A stretch of DNA of 64,000 bases from contig JAHFEW010000003.1 in the NCBI GenBank assembly GCA_023248215.1, positions 1 through 64,000 on the forward strand. Direction: 5' to 3'. This stretch comes from Nitrospira sp. (GTDB taxonomy: Bacteria > Nitrospirota > Nitrospiria > Nitrospirales > Nitrospiraceae). The first letter of the stretch is position 1, and every line of letters starts with the position of its first letter. Positions 35,034 to 44,399 of the stretch are shown here, in pieces. Position numbers and translations under genes: made by a program. The notes below the pieces were generated by a model. That model was not told the origin of the DNA. It made no database searches and saw only the letters and a program-made list of their open reading frames with translations.

Positions 35034-35927
35034 ATGGAACTCGGATTTGTCGGACTCGGCAAGATGGGGATGAACATGGTGACGCGTTTACAGCAGGGGC
35101 GGCACCGCGTCGTGGTCTATGATCGCACCCCCGATCTCGTGAAGCAGGCGGAGAGCAAGGGCTGTGTCGCGGCCGCTTCCCTGAGCGACCTCGTGGCAAA
35201 ATTGGCGGCTCCTCGTGCCGTCTGGGTCATGGTGCCATCGGGAGCCCCGACCGAAGAAACCGTTCAAGCCATCGCCGCCTTGCTCCAACCGGGCGATACC
35301 GTCATCGACGGGGGCAATACCCGCTTTCACGATGATACACGCCGCGCCGCTGACCTGAAGAAAAAAGGGGTTCACTACGTCGATGTCGGAACCAGCGGCG
35401 GGATATGGGGGCTGACGGTGGGGTACTGCCTCATGATCGGAGGCGAGAACGAACCGGTCCAGCGATTGACCCCGATCTTCCAGACGTTGGCACCCGACCA
35501 GGGTTGGGCCCACATGGGGACGCACGGCGCCGGCCACTACGTCAAAATGGTCCACAACGGCATCGAATACAGCATGATGCAGGGGTACGCCGAGGGCTTC
35601 GAACTCATGGCAAAGAGCGAGTATCGCCTCGACCTGGGCAAAATCGCCGATGTGTGGATGCACGGCAGTGTGGTGCGGTCCTGGCTGTTGGAACTGGCTG
35701 TCGGGGCCTTGAAGCAAGATCCCAAACTCGAGAAGCTGAAAGGTTATGTGCAGGATTCCGGCGAGGGACGCTGGATGATTCAAGATGCGATCGATAAGGA
35801 CGTGCCGGTCCCGACCCTGACCGCGGCGTTGTTCACCAGGTTCCGGTCGAGGCAGGAAGAGTCCTTCGCGGAAAAAATGCTGGCGGCCTTGCGCAACGCC
35901 TTCGGCGGACATAGTGTCCGGCGCTGA
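35034..35927 (+). CDS. gnd: 6-phosphogluconate dehydrogenase, short NAD-type
   Basis: 297 residues from ATG 35034 (GAGAGG nearby). The Rossmann loop is FVGLGKMGMNMVTRLQ; IDGGNTRFHDDTRRAADL, YVDVGTSGGIWG, GAGHYVKMVHNGIEYSMMQ and KEYRLDLGKI-type stretches are the catalytic features. At about 300 residues it is the short, decarboxylating, usually NAD-linked (YqeC-like) type, not the 470-residue NADP form. It converts 6-phosphogluconate to ribulose-5-phosphate and CO2. zwf follows 26 bases later, so the two make the oxidative branch. Confidence 0.93.
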   Translation: MELGFVGLGKMGMNMVTRLQQGRHRVVVYDRTPDLVKQAESKGCVAAASLSDLVAKLAAPRAVWVMVPSGAPTEETVQAIAALLQPGDTVIDGGNTRFHDDTRRAADLKKKGVHYVDVGTSGGIWGLTVGYCLMIGGENEPVQRLTPIFQTLAPDQGWAHMGTHGAGHYVKMVHNGIEYSMMQGYAEGFELMAKSEYRLDLGKIADVWMHGSVVRSWLLELAVGALKQDPKLEKLKGYVQDSGEGRWMIQDAIDKDVPVPTLTAALFTRFRSRQEESFAEKMLAALRNAFGGHSVRR

Positions 35928-35953
35928 GGCCTCAACCACCGGGAATCCAGACT

Positions 35954-37498
35954 ATGCCCTCTCCCACGACTCCCGTCGATATCAAGCCCCTCCCCGAGAC
36001 CGTGACTCCGGTCGAGGCATGTACCCTCGTCATTTTTGGCGGCTCGGGAGACCTCGCCCGGCGGCGCCTCATCCCTGCCGTCTATAACCTACTCCTCGAT
36101 GGGCTATTGCCGGCCAAGTATGCGGTGATCGGACTGGGCCGCAAACCGATGAGCGATGAGGAATTCCGCAATCTCGTGCGCGAAGGGGTGATCAAACATT
36201 CGCGGCAGGCCTTGGTGCAGGAGACCTGGCAAGCGTTCGAACCGCACCTGTTTTATATCCAAGGCGAAAACGACGACCCGCAGACCTACACCGCACTCCG
36301 TGCTAAGGCCGAGCAGGTTGAGCACAGCATGCAGCTTCCCGGCAACCGCATTTTTTATCTGAGTATTCCGCCCAGTTCCTTTGCCTCGGTCTGCGAAGGA
36401 CTGGCTCAGGCAGGCTTGGCAACCCCGCCAGCGACCGGCTCGCCCTACGCGCGCATCATCGTCGAAAAACCGGTCGGGCGTGATCTGGCCTCCGCACAGC
36501 AAATCAATGAAGTCACCGGCAAGGTCTTCGATGAGTCGCAAATTTTCCGGATCGATCATTATCTGGGGAAGGAGACGGTCCAGAACCTCATGGTGGTCCG
36601 TTTCGCCAACAGTATTTTTGAACCGATCTGGAACCATAAATACATCGATCATGTCCAAATTACCGTCAGCGAAGCGGAGGGCGTCGGGACCAGGGCCAGT
36701 TATTATGAGGAGGCCGGCGCCCTGCGGGACATGATCCAAAATCACCTGCTGCAACTGCTCTGTCTCGTTGCGATGGAGCCGCCCTACTCGCTCGATCCCA
36801 ACGTCGTCCGCAATGCCAAGATGGAAGTGCTGCGCTGCCTCCGACCCATTGTGGGCAAGGATGTCGAGCACTACACGGTTCGGGCGCAATATGCGGAAGG
36901 CACCGCCCATGACGGACCGATACCGGGATACCGCCGGGACAAGGGCGTTAATCCAAACTCCACCACGGAAACCTATGTGGCGGTCAAAGCGTTCGTCGAA
37001 AACTGGCGCTGGTCGGGCGTGCCGTTTTACCTTCGCACCGGCAAGGCCCTGCCCAAACGAGCCAGTGAAATCGCCGTGCAGTTTAAGGACATTCCGCAAA
37101 TTCTCTTCAATGCGAACCCCGCCCAGCCCCAACCGGCGAATGTCCTGGCCTTGCGGATCCAGCCGGACGAGGGCCTCTCCCTCCGCATCATCTCGCGAGT
37201 CCCCGGCACGCGCGCGCAAACCCATCCCGTAGAAATGGACTTCCAATACTGCGATGTGTTCGGACGGCCGTCCCCTGAAGCCTATGAACGGTTGTTGCTT
37301 GATGTCATGGCCGGCGACGCCTCACGATTCATGCGTCGCGATGCTGTGGAGGCATCCTGGGCCTGGGTGACGAAGATCCTGGATGGGTGGGCACAGCAGA
37401 AACTACGCTGGTTGCCCGAGTACCCTGCCGGAACCTGGGGTCCGGTGGAAGCCGAACGGATGATTCAGAACGACGGGCGCAGTTGGCGAATGCTCTAG
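35954..37498 (+). CDS. zwf: Glucose-6-phosphate dehydrogenase
   Basis: 514 residues. The cofactor loop LVIFGGSGDLARRRLIPAVYNL opens the protein, followed by the catalytic RIDHYLGKETVQN (about residue 196-208) and substrate site KPVGRDL. The end has DVMAGDASRFMRRDAVEASWAWV, as in the family. It makes 6-phosphoglucono-lactone with NAD(P)+. It lies downstream of gnd in the same operon; no pgl gene is seen nearby. It ends 19 bases before a convergent thioredoxin gene. Confidence 0.95.
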   Translation: MPSPTTPVDIKPLPETVTPVEACTLVIFGGSGDLARRRLIPAVYNLLLDGLLPAKYAVIGLGRKPMSDEEFRNLVREGVIKHSRQALVQETWQAFEPHLFYIQGENDDPQTYTALRAKAEQVEHSMQLPGNRIFYLSIPPSSFASVCEGLAQAGLATPPATGSPYARIIVEKPVGRDLASAQQINEVTGKVFDESQIFRIDHYLGKETVQNLMVVRFANSIFEPIWNHKYIDHVQITVSEAEGVGTRASYYEEAGALRDMIQNHLLQLLCLVAMEPPYSLDPNVVRNAKMEVLRCLRPIVGKDVEHYTVRAQYAEGTAHDGPIPGYRRDKGVNPNSTTETYVAVKAFVENWRWSGVPFYLRTGKALPKRASEIAVQFKDIPQILFNANPAQPQPANVLALRIQPDEGLSLRIISRVPGTRAQTHPVEMDFQYCDVFGRPSPEAYERLLLDVMAGDASRFMRRDAVEASWAWVTKILDGWAQQKLRWLPEYPAGTWGPVEAERMIQNDGRSWRML

Positions 37499-37517
37499 TC
37501 CTCATGGATCATGCGGG

Positions 37518-37832
37518 CTAGGATAGGAGCAGCTGTTTTCGAATCTCGTCCTTCTTGCCGATCCCTCCGATAAACCGCACGAACGCTCCCCGCTCGAACA
37601 GCGCGAGCGCCGGCAGCGAACTGATCTCGAGTTCAGCGGGAATTTGAAAGTTCTCCTGCACGTTCATCTTCACGATCGTCACCGCCTGTCCCACCTCCTG
37701 CTGCAACTGTTCTAACTGCGACAGGAGTGCGAGACAGTGGCCGCAGCCCGGTTGCCAGAATTCCACCAACACGGGCATCACGGCCTGCTCCACTTCGCGC
37801 GCGAAGTCTCGATCAGTGATATCTCGAATCAT
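37518..37832 (-). CDS. Thioredoxin-like protein with CGHC site
   Basis: 104 residues from ATG 37832, which overlaps the TGA of the upstream SGNH gene by four bases (ATGA). The active site is EFWQPGCGHCLALL (CGHC, protein-disulfide-isomerase-like, rather than CGPC of ordinary thioredoxins). It has the cis-Pro stretch SSLPALALFERG. No signal peptide is seen, so it is cytoplasmic. The tight coupling to an esterase gene suggests a common, unknown role. Confidence 0.8.
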   Translation of the reverse strand: MIRDITDRDFAREVEQAVMPVLVEFWQPGCGHCLALLSQLEQLQQEVGQAVTIVKMNVQENFQIPAELEISSLPALALFERGAFVRFIGGIGKKDEIRKQLLLS

Positions 37833-38500
37833 GCACAGGCCGGGCCGGAGGGTGTCGTACAAGGGTCGGCGGGATCGGAGGCAAACAGCTGCTCGTAAAG
37901 CAGCCTGCCGAAGAGACGGTAGCCGCTCGTCGTCAGATGCAGGCCGTCGTTCGAGTAGGGCTCGGCAAGCATGAGAGACTCAGGTTCGGCCGTCGCGGCG
38001 AAGAGATCGAAATAGGACAACCCCTTTCGATGCGCATAGTCCGCGATCAATGCATTCAAGCGCTGCCGCCGTTGAATATGCGCAGCGAGCCAGGAAGCGG
38101 CATCGGGACTGTCCTGGCCCACGTCGATACGAACGGAGGGCACCGTCACGGGGACCGGAACAATCGAGGCGGCCCTCGCCAATTCATACATCTTGACAAG
38201 ATTCCGCATGATCTCCATGGGATTTGCATTCCAGCCCAAATCGTTCGTCCCGCCGAGAATGATCACCGTCTGAGGACGACGATTGAGCACGGCGGCGCGA
38301 AAGCGCAGGACCATTTCGCCGGTCAGCTCACCGCAGACTCCGCTGATCTCCACTCGTCCTTGGCTGCCAAGCCGTTCCTGCAGCACCTGGCCATAGGGCG
38401 TCTCCTCCGCGTGAGGATGCGCCGGACTGGGTGTTTGGTAGCCGGCGGTGAGACTATCACCGAAACAGAGAATAAACGGGGTGCTGTGTAAGGGGTGCAC
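37829..38500 (-). CDS. SGNH/GDSL-family hydrolase
   Basis: 223 residues. The block I nucleophile is FGDSLTAGY (about residue 14-22), block II Gly is in SGVCGELTGEMV, block III is GGTNDLG and block V is SNDGLHLTTSGY. These are the four conserved blocks of SGNH esterases. There is no signal peptide, so it acts in the cytoplasm or after other export. Substrate unknown. It is co-translated with the thioredoxin-like gene. Confidence 0.88.
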   Translation of the reverse strand: MHPLHSTPFILCFGDSLTAGYQTPSPAHPHAEETPYGQVLQERLGSQGRVEISGVCGELTGEMVLRFRAAVLNRRPQTVIILGGTNDLGWNANPMEIMRNLVKMYELARAASIVPVPVTVPSVRIDVGQDSPDAASWLAAHIQRRQRLNALIADYAHRKGLSYFDLFAATAEPESLMLAEPYSNDGLHLTTSGYRLFGRLLYEQLFASDPADPCTTPSGPACA

Positions 38501-38652
38501 TGCAGAATTCTACCGTCTCGGATGACGCGGCGCAATGCCGGTGGTTCGACCGTCAACCTGAGCGTGCCAGCAGGGGATCGTACATCAGCGAGGTCTGCGC
38601 CGAGCGGCTATTTTCTTGACGAAGAAGGAGGCTCGGGGTACGACTGAACCAT

Positions 38653-40506
38653 ATGGAATCTACGAAGTCCTTCGAGGGAGGAACTCCGCTCGCACCCTTC
38701 GTAAGAGAAGGCGTCGATCCGGAGGTGACCGCGGTCAAGCAGTTGCTCAAACTGCTCGACAAGGCAGCCAAGTCCGCACGGACATATGGCACGAGCAATC
38801 CTGTGGCGCAGCGATTTTTTCAGCAGTTTTACGACGACCTCACGAAACATCTGGAACACCACACCCGCCTCGCATTTTTAGTGCAACGCAACCAATTGTT
38901 CTTCAGAGACGAAGTCGTCTACGAACCCGAGCGTGATGCAACCGGGGACAGCTTCGCGTTCAAAATGTACTCGGACGGGATTCGCGAATTGACCTTCCAC
39001 CAAGGACTGACCCAAGCCGACCTCTCATTTTTCCTGGATGCCTTGTGGGGAACGTCTTCTAGCGAAAGAGGATCGGAAGAGGAAAAGAACGATGAGGAAG
39101 ACGACGACATCGTCACCCGCCTGTGGGCTAAAGACCTCAACACCATCACCCTCGTCACTGCAGAAGAACTGGTCCGGTCGTCCGGATTCGGTCCCGACGT
39201 CTTCGAATTGCAGACTCAGGGCTTCATGAGTATGTCGGTGACTTCGCTGCGCGAACTCCTCGACCGCGAGCGCGCGATGATGTCCCCTGAGAAAGGGCAC
39301 AAGACCGGCATGGCCGATCACGAGGGCAGCGGAACAACCGGCACCGGCATCATCAGGAACCAGCGCTTTCAAGCCAGTGTCGTCGGCTATGAAGTGTCCC
39401 AACCCGAGCTCCATGCGTTGGCGCAAGAAATCAAGGTGGAAACCGCTCGTGATGCCACACTCTATATCCTTGATGTCTTGACGGCGGTGCTGGCCTCTGA
39501 GCAATCCGCCACCGTGCTGACCAAACTCTTCGAGGTCTGGGATAGGGTCCTCGACGTACTGGTTCGCAACGGGCAATGGACGGTGCTCGAAACCGTGCTG
39601 ACCTTGCTGCAGGATGCCGAAGCGGCTCGTCCTGACCTTTCGGTTGCCCACAAGCAACAGGTCGTTGGACTGTTCGAAGGATTGACCCGCCCGGAACGAT
39701 TGAAAGCCATCGGGCTCTACCTGAACCGAACGCCCCATGCCAAAGCAGAAGGGCTGCTCACCCTCCTTCTCATGATGAATAAGGACGCGGTCCCTGGACT
39801 CTGCTCGCTGTTGGCCGGTTTGGAGGGGCCTGCGCATCAGGCGGTCGTCATGGAAGCGTTACAGACGATCGCCAGAGACAATGCCGATCCGATCGTGCGC
39901 GGCTTGACCGACAAACGACCGGCGTATGTGAAGAACTTGCTGACGCTCATCACCCGATGGAACGATCCCCGCTTTGCCGATGGCGTGGAGAAAGCGCTCC
40001 GGCATCCGGAAGCGACCGTCCGGCGCGACGCCCTTCGGCTCCTGGCGACGCTGCGCCCGTCCGGTAACGGGACCAAGTTGGTCGGCCTGCTCGGTGACGG
40101 TGACGAAACGGTTCGTCTGACGGCTATGAAGGTACTCGCCAGCGGACAATTCAGCGCTGCCTTTCCTGTGTGGGCTCCCTTCGTGACGGCGGACGAGTTC
40201 CATGACCGGTCGCCGGCGGAAAAACGAGCCATCTACCTGGCCATGAAACACACCGCCGCCGATGAAGCCGTCTCTTATTGGCAAGGGTTGTTGACGGAGT
40301 GGTCCTGGACCAATCGGAAGAAAAAAGAAGAGCTGGCGCTGCTCGCGGCGGACATGCTCGGAAAGCTTGCGACGCCGGCGGCAATCGCAGCCCTCGAACT
40401 CGGTCAGAAAAAGGGCAGCGCGGCCGTCCGACAAGCCTGCGGCGCCGCCCTTTCCGTCGCCAGTCGCCAGCATCGGCAGAGCATCCCATCGGCAGCGAAT
40501 TCCTGA
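38653..40506 (+). CDS. HEAT-repeat protein with an HD-GYP-associated N-module
   Basis: 617 residues. Residues about 20-130 (LDKAAKSARTYGTSNPVAQRFF, LVQRNQLFFRDEVVYEP, QADLSFFLDALWG) form a module that resembles the N-terminus of the next protein. Further on are helix pairs of HEAT type (TDKRPAYVKNLLTLITRWN, ALRHPEATVRRDALRLLATL, LGDGDETVRLTAMKVLAS), about residues 290-610. An acidic insertion lies at 130-155. The gene is followed 17 bases later by an HD-GYP protein and probably forms an operon with it. Function unknown; HEAT arrays bind proteins. Confidence 0.75.
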   Translation: MESTKSFEGGTPLAPFVREGVDPEVTAVKQLLKLLDKAAKSARTYGTSNPVAQRFFQQFYDDLTKHLEHHTRLAFLVQRNQLFFRDEVVYEPERDATGDSFAFKMYSDGIRELTFHQGLTQADLSFFLDALWGTSSSERGSEEEKNDEEDDDIVTRLWAKDLNTITLVTAEELVRSSGFGPDVFELQTQGFMSMSVTSLRELLDRERAMMSPEKGHKTGMADHEGSGTTGTGIIRNQRFQASVVGYEVSQPELHALAQEIKVETARDATLYILDVLTAVLASEQSATVLTKLFEVWDRVLDVLVRNGQWTVLETVLTLLQDAEAARPDLSVAHKQQVVGLFEGLTRPERLKAIGLYLNRTPHAKAEGLLTLLLMMNKDAVPGLCSLLAGLEGPAHQAVVMEALQTIARDNADPIVRGLTDKRPAYVKNLLTLITRWNDPRFADGVEKALRHPEATVRRDALRLLATLRPSGNGTKLVGLLGDGDETVRLTAMKVLASGQFSAAFPVWAPFVTADEFHDRSPAEKRAIYLAMKHTAADEAVSYWQGLLTEWSWTNRKKKEELALLAADMLGKLATPAAIAALELGQKKGSAAVRQACGAALSVASRQHRQSIPSAANS

Positions 40507-40523
40507 TTGCGAGGACACGACCT

Positions 40524-42122
40524 GTGAGCGATTCGCCTTCTCCTGCCCAACCGAGTCCGACCACGGACGGGGGGCACCCGATTCTCACCCACGAGCGGTC
40601 GCTGGCCAACAAGATCGCCAAAGGGTCCGAGGCCGGCGACATCCTCGATCAGCAGCTGGCCATGCTGGGCATTCAACTGGTGACTCAGCTGAACGTCCTG
40701 ATCAAAACGTCACGCATTCACGGACGCACGAATGCGGCGCTCGACAAGCCCGTGGACTCCATGCTGACGTTGGTGAAAACTTTGGCTGCGGATCACCCCA
40801 TAGTCCTGCGGTTGCAGAATGACTTCTTGTTTCTCGGGGACAGCCACTTGAAGATGAGCTCGCAGCAGATGGCGGTGTTTTCGAGCATTATCGAGGCTCT
40901 GAATAAGTGGCACGTCGGCGGCGTGTCGTTTGCTTCGACCGCCGAGTCGAAAGACTTGCGGGAGTTTGCTTACCTATTTGTCAGCCTCGACCCGGAGAAA
41001 CATGCCCTCGCCGATTTGCGGCAGGCACTGAAGACTGCAGGGGTCAAGAGTATCGAGCTGGAAGAACCGCGCGTGCTCAACCTTCGACACCTCGACCAGG
41101 CTCAACCGGCGGAGGGCACCCCAGGGTCAGGCGCAGGGGCCTCGCCCAACGGCTCGGAGGATCCCAAGCAAAAAGGCAAGGCGCTAGCCAAAAGCGGATA
41201 CGCGCGGGCGGCGGCAGCCGTCGGCGATTTGGCCCAAAATACCCGCGCTGGCGGCACCGTGAGCTTCAAACAGGCGAAACGCGCGATTCAGAACATCGTC
41301 GAGCTGATGATGCAGGATGAATCGACCCTATTGGGACTGACCAATCTGCGCTGCCATGACCAATATACGCACAACCATTCCGTCAACGTGTCGCTCCTCG
41401 CGATGGCGCTGGGGAATCGAGCGGGATACCCGAAAGTCGAACTGGCCGATCTCGGCTTATCGGCGCTGTTTCACGACGTGGGAAAGTGCGCGATCGCATT
41501 GGACCTCCTGAACAAGCCCGGAGAATTCACTCAGGAGGAGTGGACCATCATGCGTTCACACCCCACAGAAGGAGTCTTCACGCTCGTCAAATCGCGGGGG
41601 ATCAACAATGTACCGGCTCGGATGGCGGCGGCATCGTTTGAACACCATATGAACTATGACTATTCCGGCTACCCCAAACTTAGCGTACCCTGGACTCAAT
41701 CGGTCGCCAGCCGGATCATCACCATTGCCGATTGTTACGACGCGATGACGTCTTCACGGGTGTATCGCCGGGAACCGATGTCGCCGGCGAACGTGCTCAA
41801 GTTCATGTTCGGCAAAAGCGGGCAGTCCTTCGATCCGGTGTTGCTCAAGCTCTTCGTCAATTGCGTAGGCATTATTCCGATCGGCAGTCTCGTCAGACTC
41901 GAATCCGGACCCCTGGCGGTGGTGGTGAAGCCGGCCAAGGACAAGGAAAATGCCGAACGCCCAACGGTAAAAGTGATTACGGATGAGGATGACGCGCCCC
42001 TCGAGCAAGGCCCTGAATTCGACCTCACCGAGCAGGACGGGGCCGGGAGCTACAGGCACAGCATTCTGCAACTCCTGGACAACACCGAGTACCACTTCGA
42101 CACCGGCCGGTATTTCGTCTAA
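40524..42122 (+). CDS. HD-GYP-domain protein (cyclic-di-GMP phosphodiesterase-like)
   Basis: 532 residues from a GTG at 40524 (GAGGA eight bases upstream). The N-module (residues about 40-160; TSRIHGRTNAAL, LRLQNDFLFLGDS, LREFAYLFVSL) resembles that of the HEAT protein upstream. The HD-GYP domain spans about 270-470: HNHSVNVSLLAMAL, LFHDVGKCAIAL, HPTEGVFTL, HHMNYDYSGYP, IADCYDAMTSSRVYR. The GYP is intact but H-H-E and D-G have become H-H-M and Y-S. It would hydrolyse c-di-GMP to GMP if active. No input (receiver) domain is seen. Confidence 0.85.
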   Translation: MSDSPSPAQPSPTTDGGHPILTHERSLANKIAKGSEAGDILDQQLAMLGIQLVTQLNVLIKTSRIHGRTNAALDKPVDSMLTLVKTLAADHPIVLRLQNDFLFLGDSHLKMSSQQMAVFSSIIEALNKWHVGGVSFASTAESKDLREFAYLFVSLDPEKHALADLRQALKTAGVKSIELEEPRVLNLRHLDQAQPAEGTPGSGAGASPNGSEDPKQKGKALAKSGYARAAAAVGDLAQNTRAGGTVSFKQAKRAIQNIVELMMQDESTLLGLTNLRCHDQYTHNHSVNVSLLAMALGNRAGYPKVELADLGLSALFHDVGKCAIALDLLNKPGEFTQEEWTIMRSHPTEGVFTLVKSRGINNVPARMAAASFEHHMNYDYSGYPKLSVPWTQSVASRIITIADCYDAMTSSRVYRREPMSPANVLKFMFGKSGQSFDPVLLKLFVNCVGIIPIGSLVRLESGPLAVVVKPAKDKENAERPTVKVITDEDDAPLEQGPEFDLTEQDGAGSYRHSILQLLDNTEYHFDTGRYFV

Positions 42123-42162
42123 CAGACCCGAATCACCGCAACACTCTCTCCCCCCTACGCCC

Positions 42163-42564
42163 CTATCGCTTGCTCTCCGGCGGTGGCCACTCCATTTCGG
42201 TTTGCCTGCCACAGTAAAAACACGCCAACCGATACTTGGCTTTTCGGCGCGGGTTCGGCATCGAGATAAACACCACCGGCGTGTCATCGAACGGACAGAC
42301 CGGTTGTTGATGCATGAGGTGTTCGTCGGCCATCAACTCCAGTGAGGCGTTGTCCCATGCTGGAGTGACCTGTTCGGAACCGGTGACTCTGGTATGCCAA
42401 CCGCACCGTTCGCATTGCACATCGAAGGTCTTGACTCGATCGCGCGTTTGGGACTGATCGATTGTTTCGACCGTGCCCGGGCAGCCGGCACGCTCGCAGC
42501 TGATCACTTCATGTTGAAGCGCTTTCACAAATAGGTGATGGGTCTGCTGCTGATCCGAAGACAT
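42163..42564 (-). CDS. Cysteine-rich zinc-ribbon protein
   Basis: 133 residues from ATG 42564 (second of two adjacent ATGs; AAAGGAG is six bases upstream of it and three of the first). It has four cysteine pairs: CERAGCPG, CERCGWHTR, CPFDDTP (single) and CFYCGRQTEM, so one or two zinc ribbons are likely. The end is proline-rich. The role is unknown. It is convergent with the HD-GYP gene (40-base gap), and its upstream spacer holds no other gene. Confidence 0.65.
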   Translation of the reverse strand: MSSDQQQTHHLFVKALQHEVISCERAGCPGTVETIDQSQTRDRVKTFDVQCERCGWHTRVTGSEQVTPAWDNASLELMADEHLMHQQPVCPFDDTPVVFISMPNPRRKAKYRLACFYCGRQTEMEWPPPESKR

Positions 42565-42764
42565 CATAAACTCCTTTCCGAGAGGGTCGAAGGGAAGCCT
42601 GGGCGTCGGGGTGATGCACGACCCTGCGTGGCTTATATCTGCAGACCGCAACCCTGTCAAATCGCTCTGGACTTATGTGGTCCCTTCTTGACACGATATC
42701 CCCAGGCGGCTATCCTCCCAAAGTTTGTGGCAGAGACAATTTTTTCGGCGAAAGGAGTCCTGAG

Positions 42765-43322
42765 ATGGGTGTGAAGTGGCAAGGAACAGGCCGGCTCGCG
42801 GCAATGGTCGGCGTGCTCGTCGCAGCGACCCTTGGCTTGATCTCGACGAGCCCCGCGGCGGAATTCAAGATGGGGGTCATCGATCCCCAAGTGGTCCTGG
42901 AAAAGAGCAAGGCCGGCAAGCGAGCGCTGGATGGGTTGCGCGAGTATGTGGCGACACGTCAGAAGCTGTTGTCTCGGGATGAAGAAGAGTTGCGCAACAG
43001 CGAAAAGCAGCTGAAAGAACAGGCCGCCAAATTGAGCGACACCGAAAAGAAGGAAAAGGAAACCTCCTTCCGCAGCAAGATTCAGGACTACCAGAAGCGT
43101 GCCCAGGAGTTTAACCAAGAACTGCAGGGCAAGCAGAAGGAACTCGTAGACGACTATATGAAGAAAATTGCCGTGGCCACGCAGACGGTCGCCGATAAGG
43201 GCGGCTACCAGCTGGTGCTGGACAAAGGCAGCGAGCAAACCGTGAAAATCGTGATCTTCAACAAAGACACGATCGATCTGACCGAGCAAGTCATCAAGGA
43301 GTTCGACCGGACGAACAAGTAA
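42765..43322 (+). CDS. OmpH/Skp-like periplasmic chaperone
   Basis: 185 residues from ATG 42765 with AAAGGAG nine bases upstream. A signal peptide (GVLVAATLGLISTSPAAEF) is followed by KMGVIDPQVVLEKSKAGKRALDGL and a long coiled coil (LKEQAAKLSDTEKKEKETSF), then a core strand pair (YQLVLDKGSEQTVKIVIF). It is the size and layout of OmpH/Skp (about 160-185). It carries unfolded outer-membrane proteins across the periplasm. No bam or lpx genes are near, unlike in most proteobacteria. Confidence 0.9.
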   Translation: MGVKWQGTGRLAAMVGVLVAATLGLISTSPAAEFKMGVIDPQVVLEKSKAGKRALDGLREYVATRQKLLSRDEEELRNSEKQLKEQAAKLSDTEKKEKETSFRSKIQDYQKRAQEFNQELQGKQKELVDDYMKKIAVATQTVADKGGYQLVLDKGSEQTVKIVIFNKDTIDLTEQVIKEFDRTNK

Positions 43323-43325
43323 GGA

Positions 43326-44396
43326 CTATGCGCTCAGCAGTTCCTGCCGAATGTGCTCCACCAGCCGAATAAAAGCTGGTGGGGCCGGATCCACCGCCTC
43401 ACTCACCACTTCAATATCCCGTCCCGAGCCCACACCGAGCCCCAGTGCGGCCGCCCGCTTGACCTGTCGCTGATCCCCGATCCGCCTGCCCTGGAGCTTC
43501 GGCCAGGTGCCGAATGAACGCAGCAATGCAATCGCAACCAAGTCGATTGCGACACGATCGCCGCTGCAGAGCAAGAGATCCGTCTGCGCCGCGGTGCCTG
43601 AGGTCGGACCGCCTTCGATCATGGTCGTGGTACCGTCAGCCACCGTGAGCGTGGGATGCACGGCGAGATTCAACTCGGCGATGCGTTCGTGCCAGTCTCC
43701 GCTCCAAAACGTGACTGATGGTCGATACCGAGGGTGGACCGCCCCCACAAGATTTTTCAAGCTGCAGGAGAACTCCGCAAAGCGGTGGGTTTTGATGACC
43801 GGTATATTGATCAGAATCTCGGCATCATAGACCGGCTGCGAAAAGTAGAACTGCGTGAGAGCCTTGGCCTCCGGCGGTTCAAGCCGCACCCATGGTTCAT
43901 CTTCCAGCGCCAGGACTCTGGCCCCAGCTGCTTCCGCCGCCGCCCGGATTCCCGTGCTCGTCAAATTGGCGGATGTCGGGAGTCGGATGATGCCCGATCC
44001 ATCAGCCACCACGACCTCGGCAGCCCCGCTCGCCTTGACCATCTCCGCCATCGCTGCGACCACCTGTGGATTGGTTGTCGAGGGGGGCGGCCGGTCGTTC
44101 AGCACATTGGGTTTCAGCAGGACACGTTTCCCGCGTAGGCCCAATCGATCAATCCCTCCCAGCAGCTCGATGGCGCGCTGGAGCATGTGGCGCGGGTCCT
44201 TGCCATACACGATAGCCACGAGAGATTGCCCGTTTCGCGTGAATGGATTGTGGGGGATCGGCTTGGGAGGCACCAGAGGCCCCGTTGGATCGAAGAGCAG
44301 ATGACGAAGGATGGTCCGCGGCGATCGCACCAGTGCCGGAAGCAAGAGGAGACCGAACCCTGCGTTGTTGAATAACTCCCGCCTGGAAAACGGCAT
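43326..44396 (-). CDS. DUF362-family protein with twin-arginine-like leader
   Basis: 356 residues. The N-terminus MPFSRRELFNNAGFGLLLLPAL has an S-R-R-x-L-F run and a hydrophobic stretch, as in Tat signals. Then GKRVLLKPNVLN, VVVADGSGIIRLPTS, NIPVIKTHRFAEFSCSLKNLVGAVHP and GDRVAIDLVAIALL are the DUF362 hallmarks. Family members usually have iron-sulfur cysteines, of which only one to two are visible here. It probably acts outside the cytoplasm. The rhodanese gene ends three bases upstream of its start; both belong to one operon with a radical-SAM gene. Confidence 0.85.
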   Translation of the reverse strand: MPFSRRELFNNAGFGLLLLPALVRSPRTILRHLLFDPTGPLVPPKPIPHNPFTRNGQSLVAIVYGKDPRHMLQRAIELLGGIDRLGLRGKRVLLKPNVLNDRPPPSTTNPQVVAAMAEMVKASGAAEVVVADGSGIIRLPTSANLTSTGIRAAAEAAGARVLALEDEPWVRLEPPEAKALTQFYFSQPVYDAEILINIPVIKTHRFAEFSCSLKNLVGAVHPRYRPSVTFWSGDWHERIAELNLAVHPTLTVADGTTTMIEGGPTSGTAAQTDLLLCSGDRVAIDLVAIALLRSFGTWPKLQGRRIGDQRQVKRAAALGLGVGSGRDIEVVSEAVDPAPPAFIRLVEHIRQELLSA

Positions 44397-44399
44397 GCG

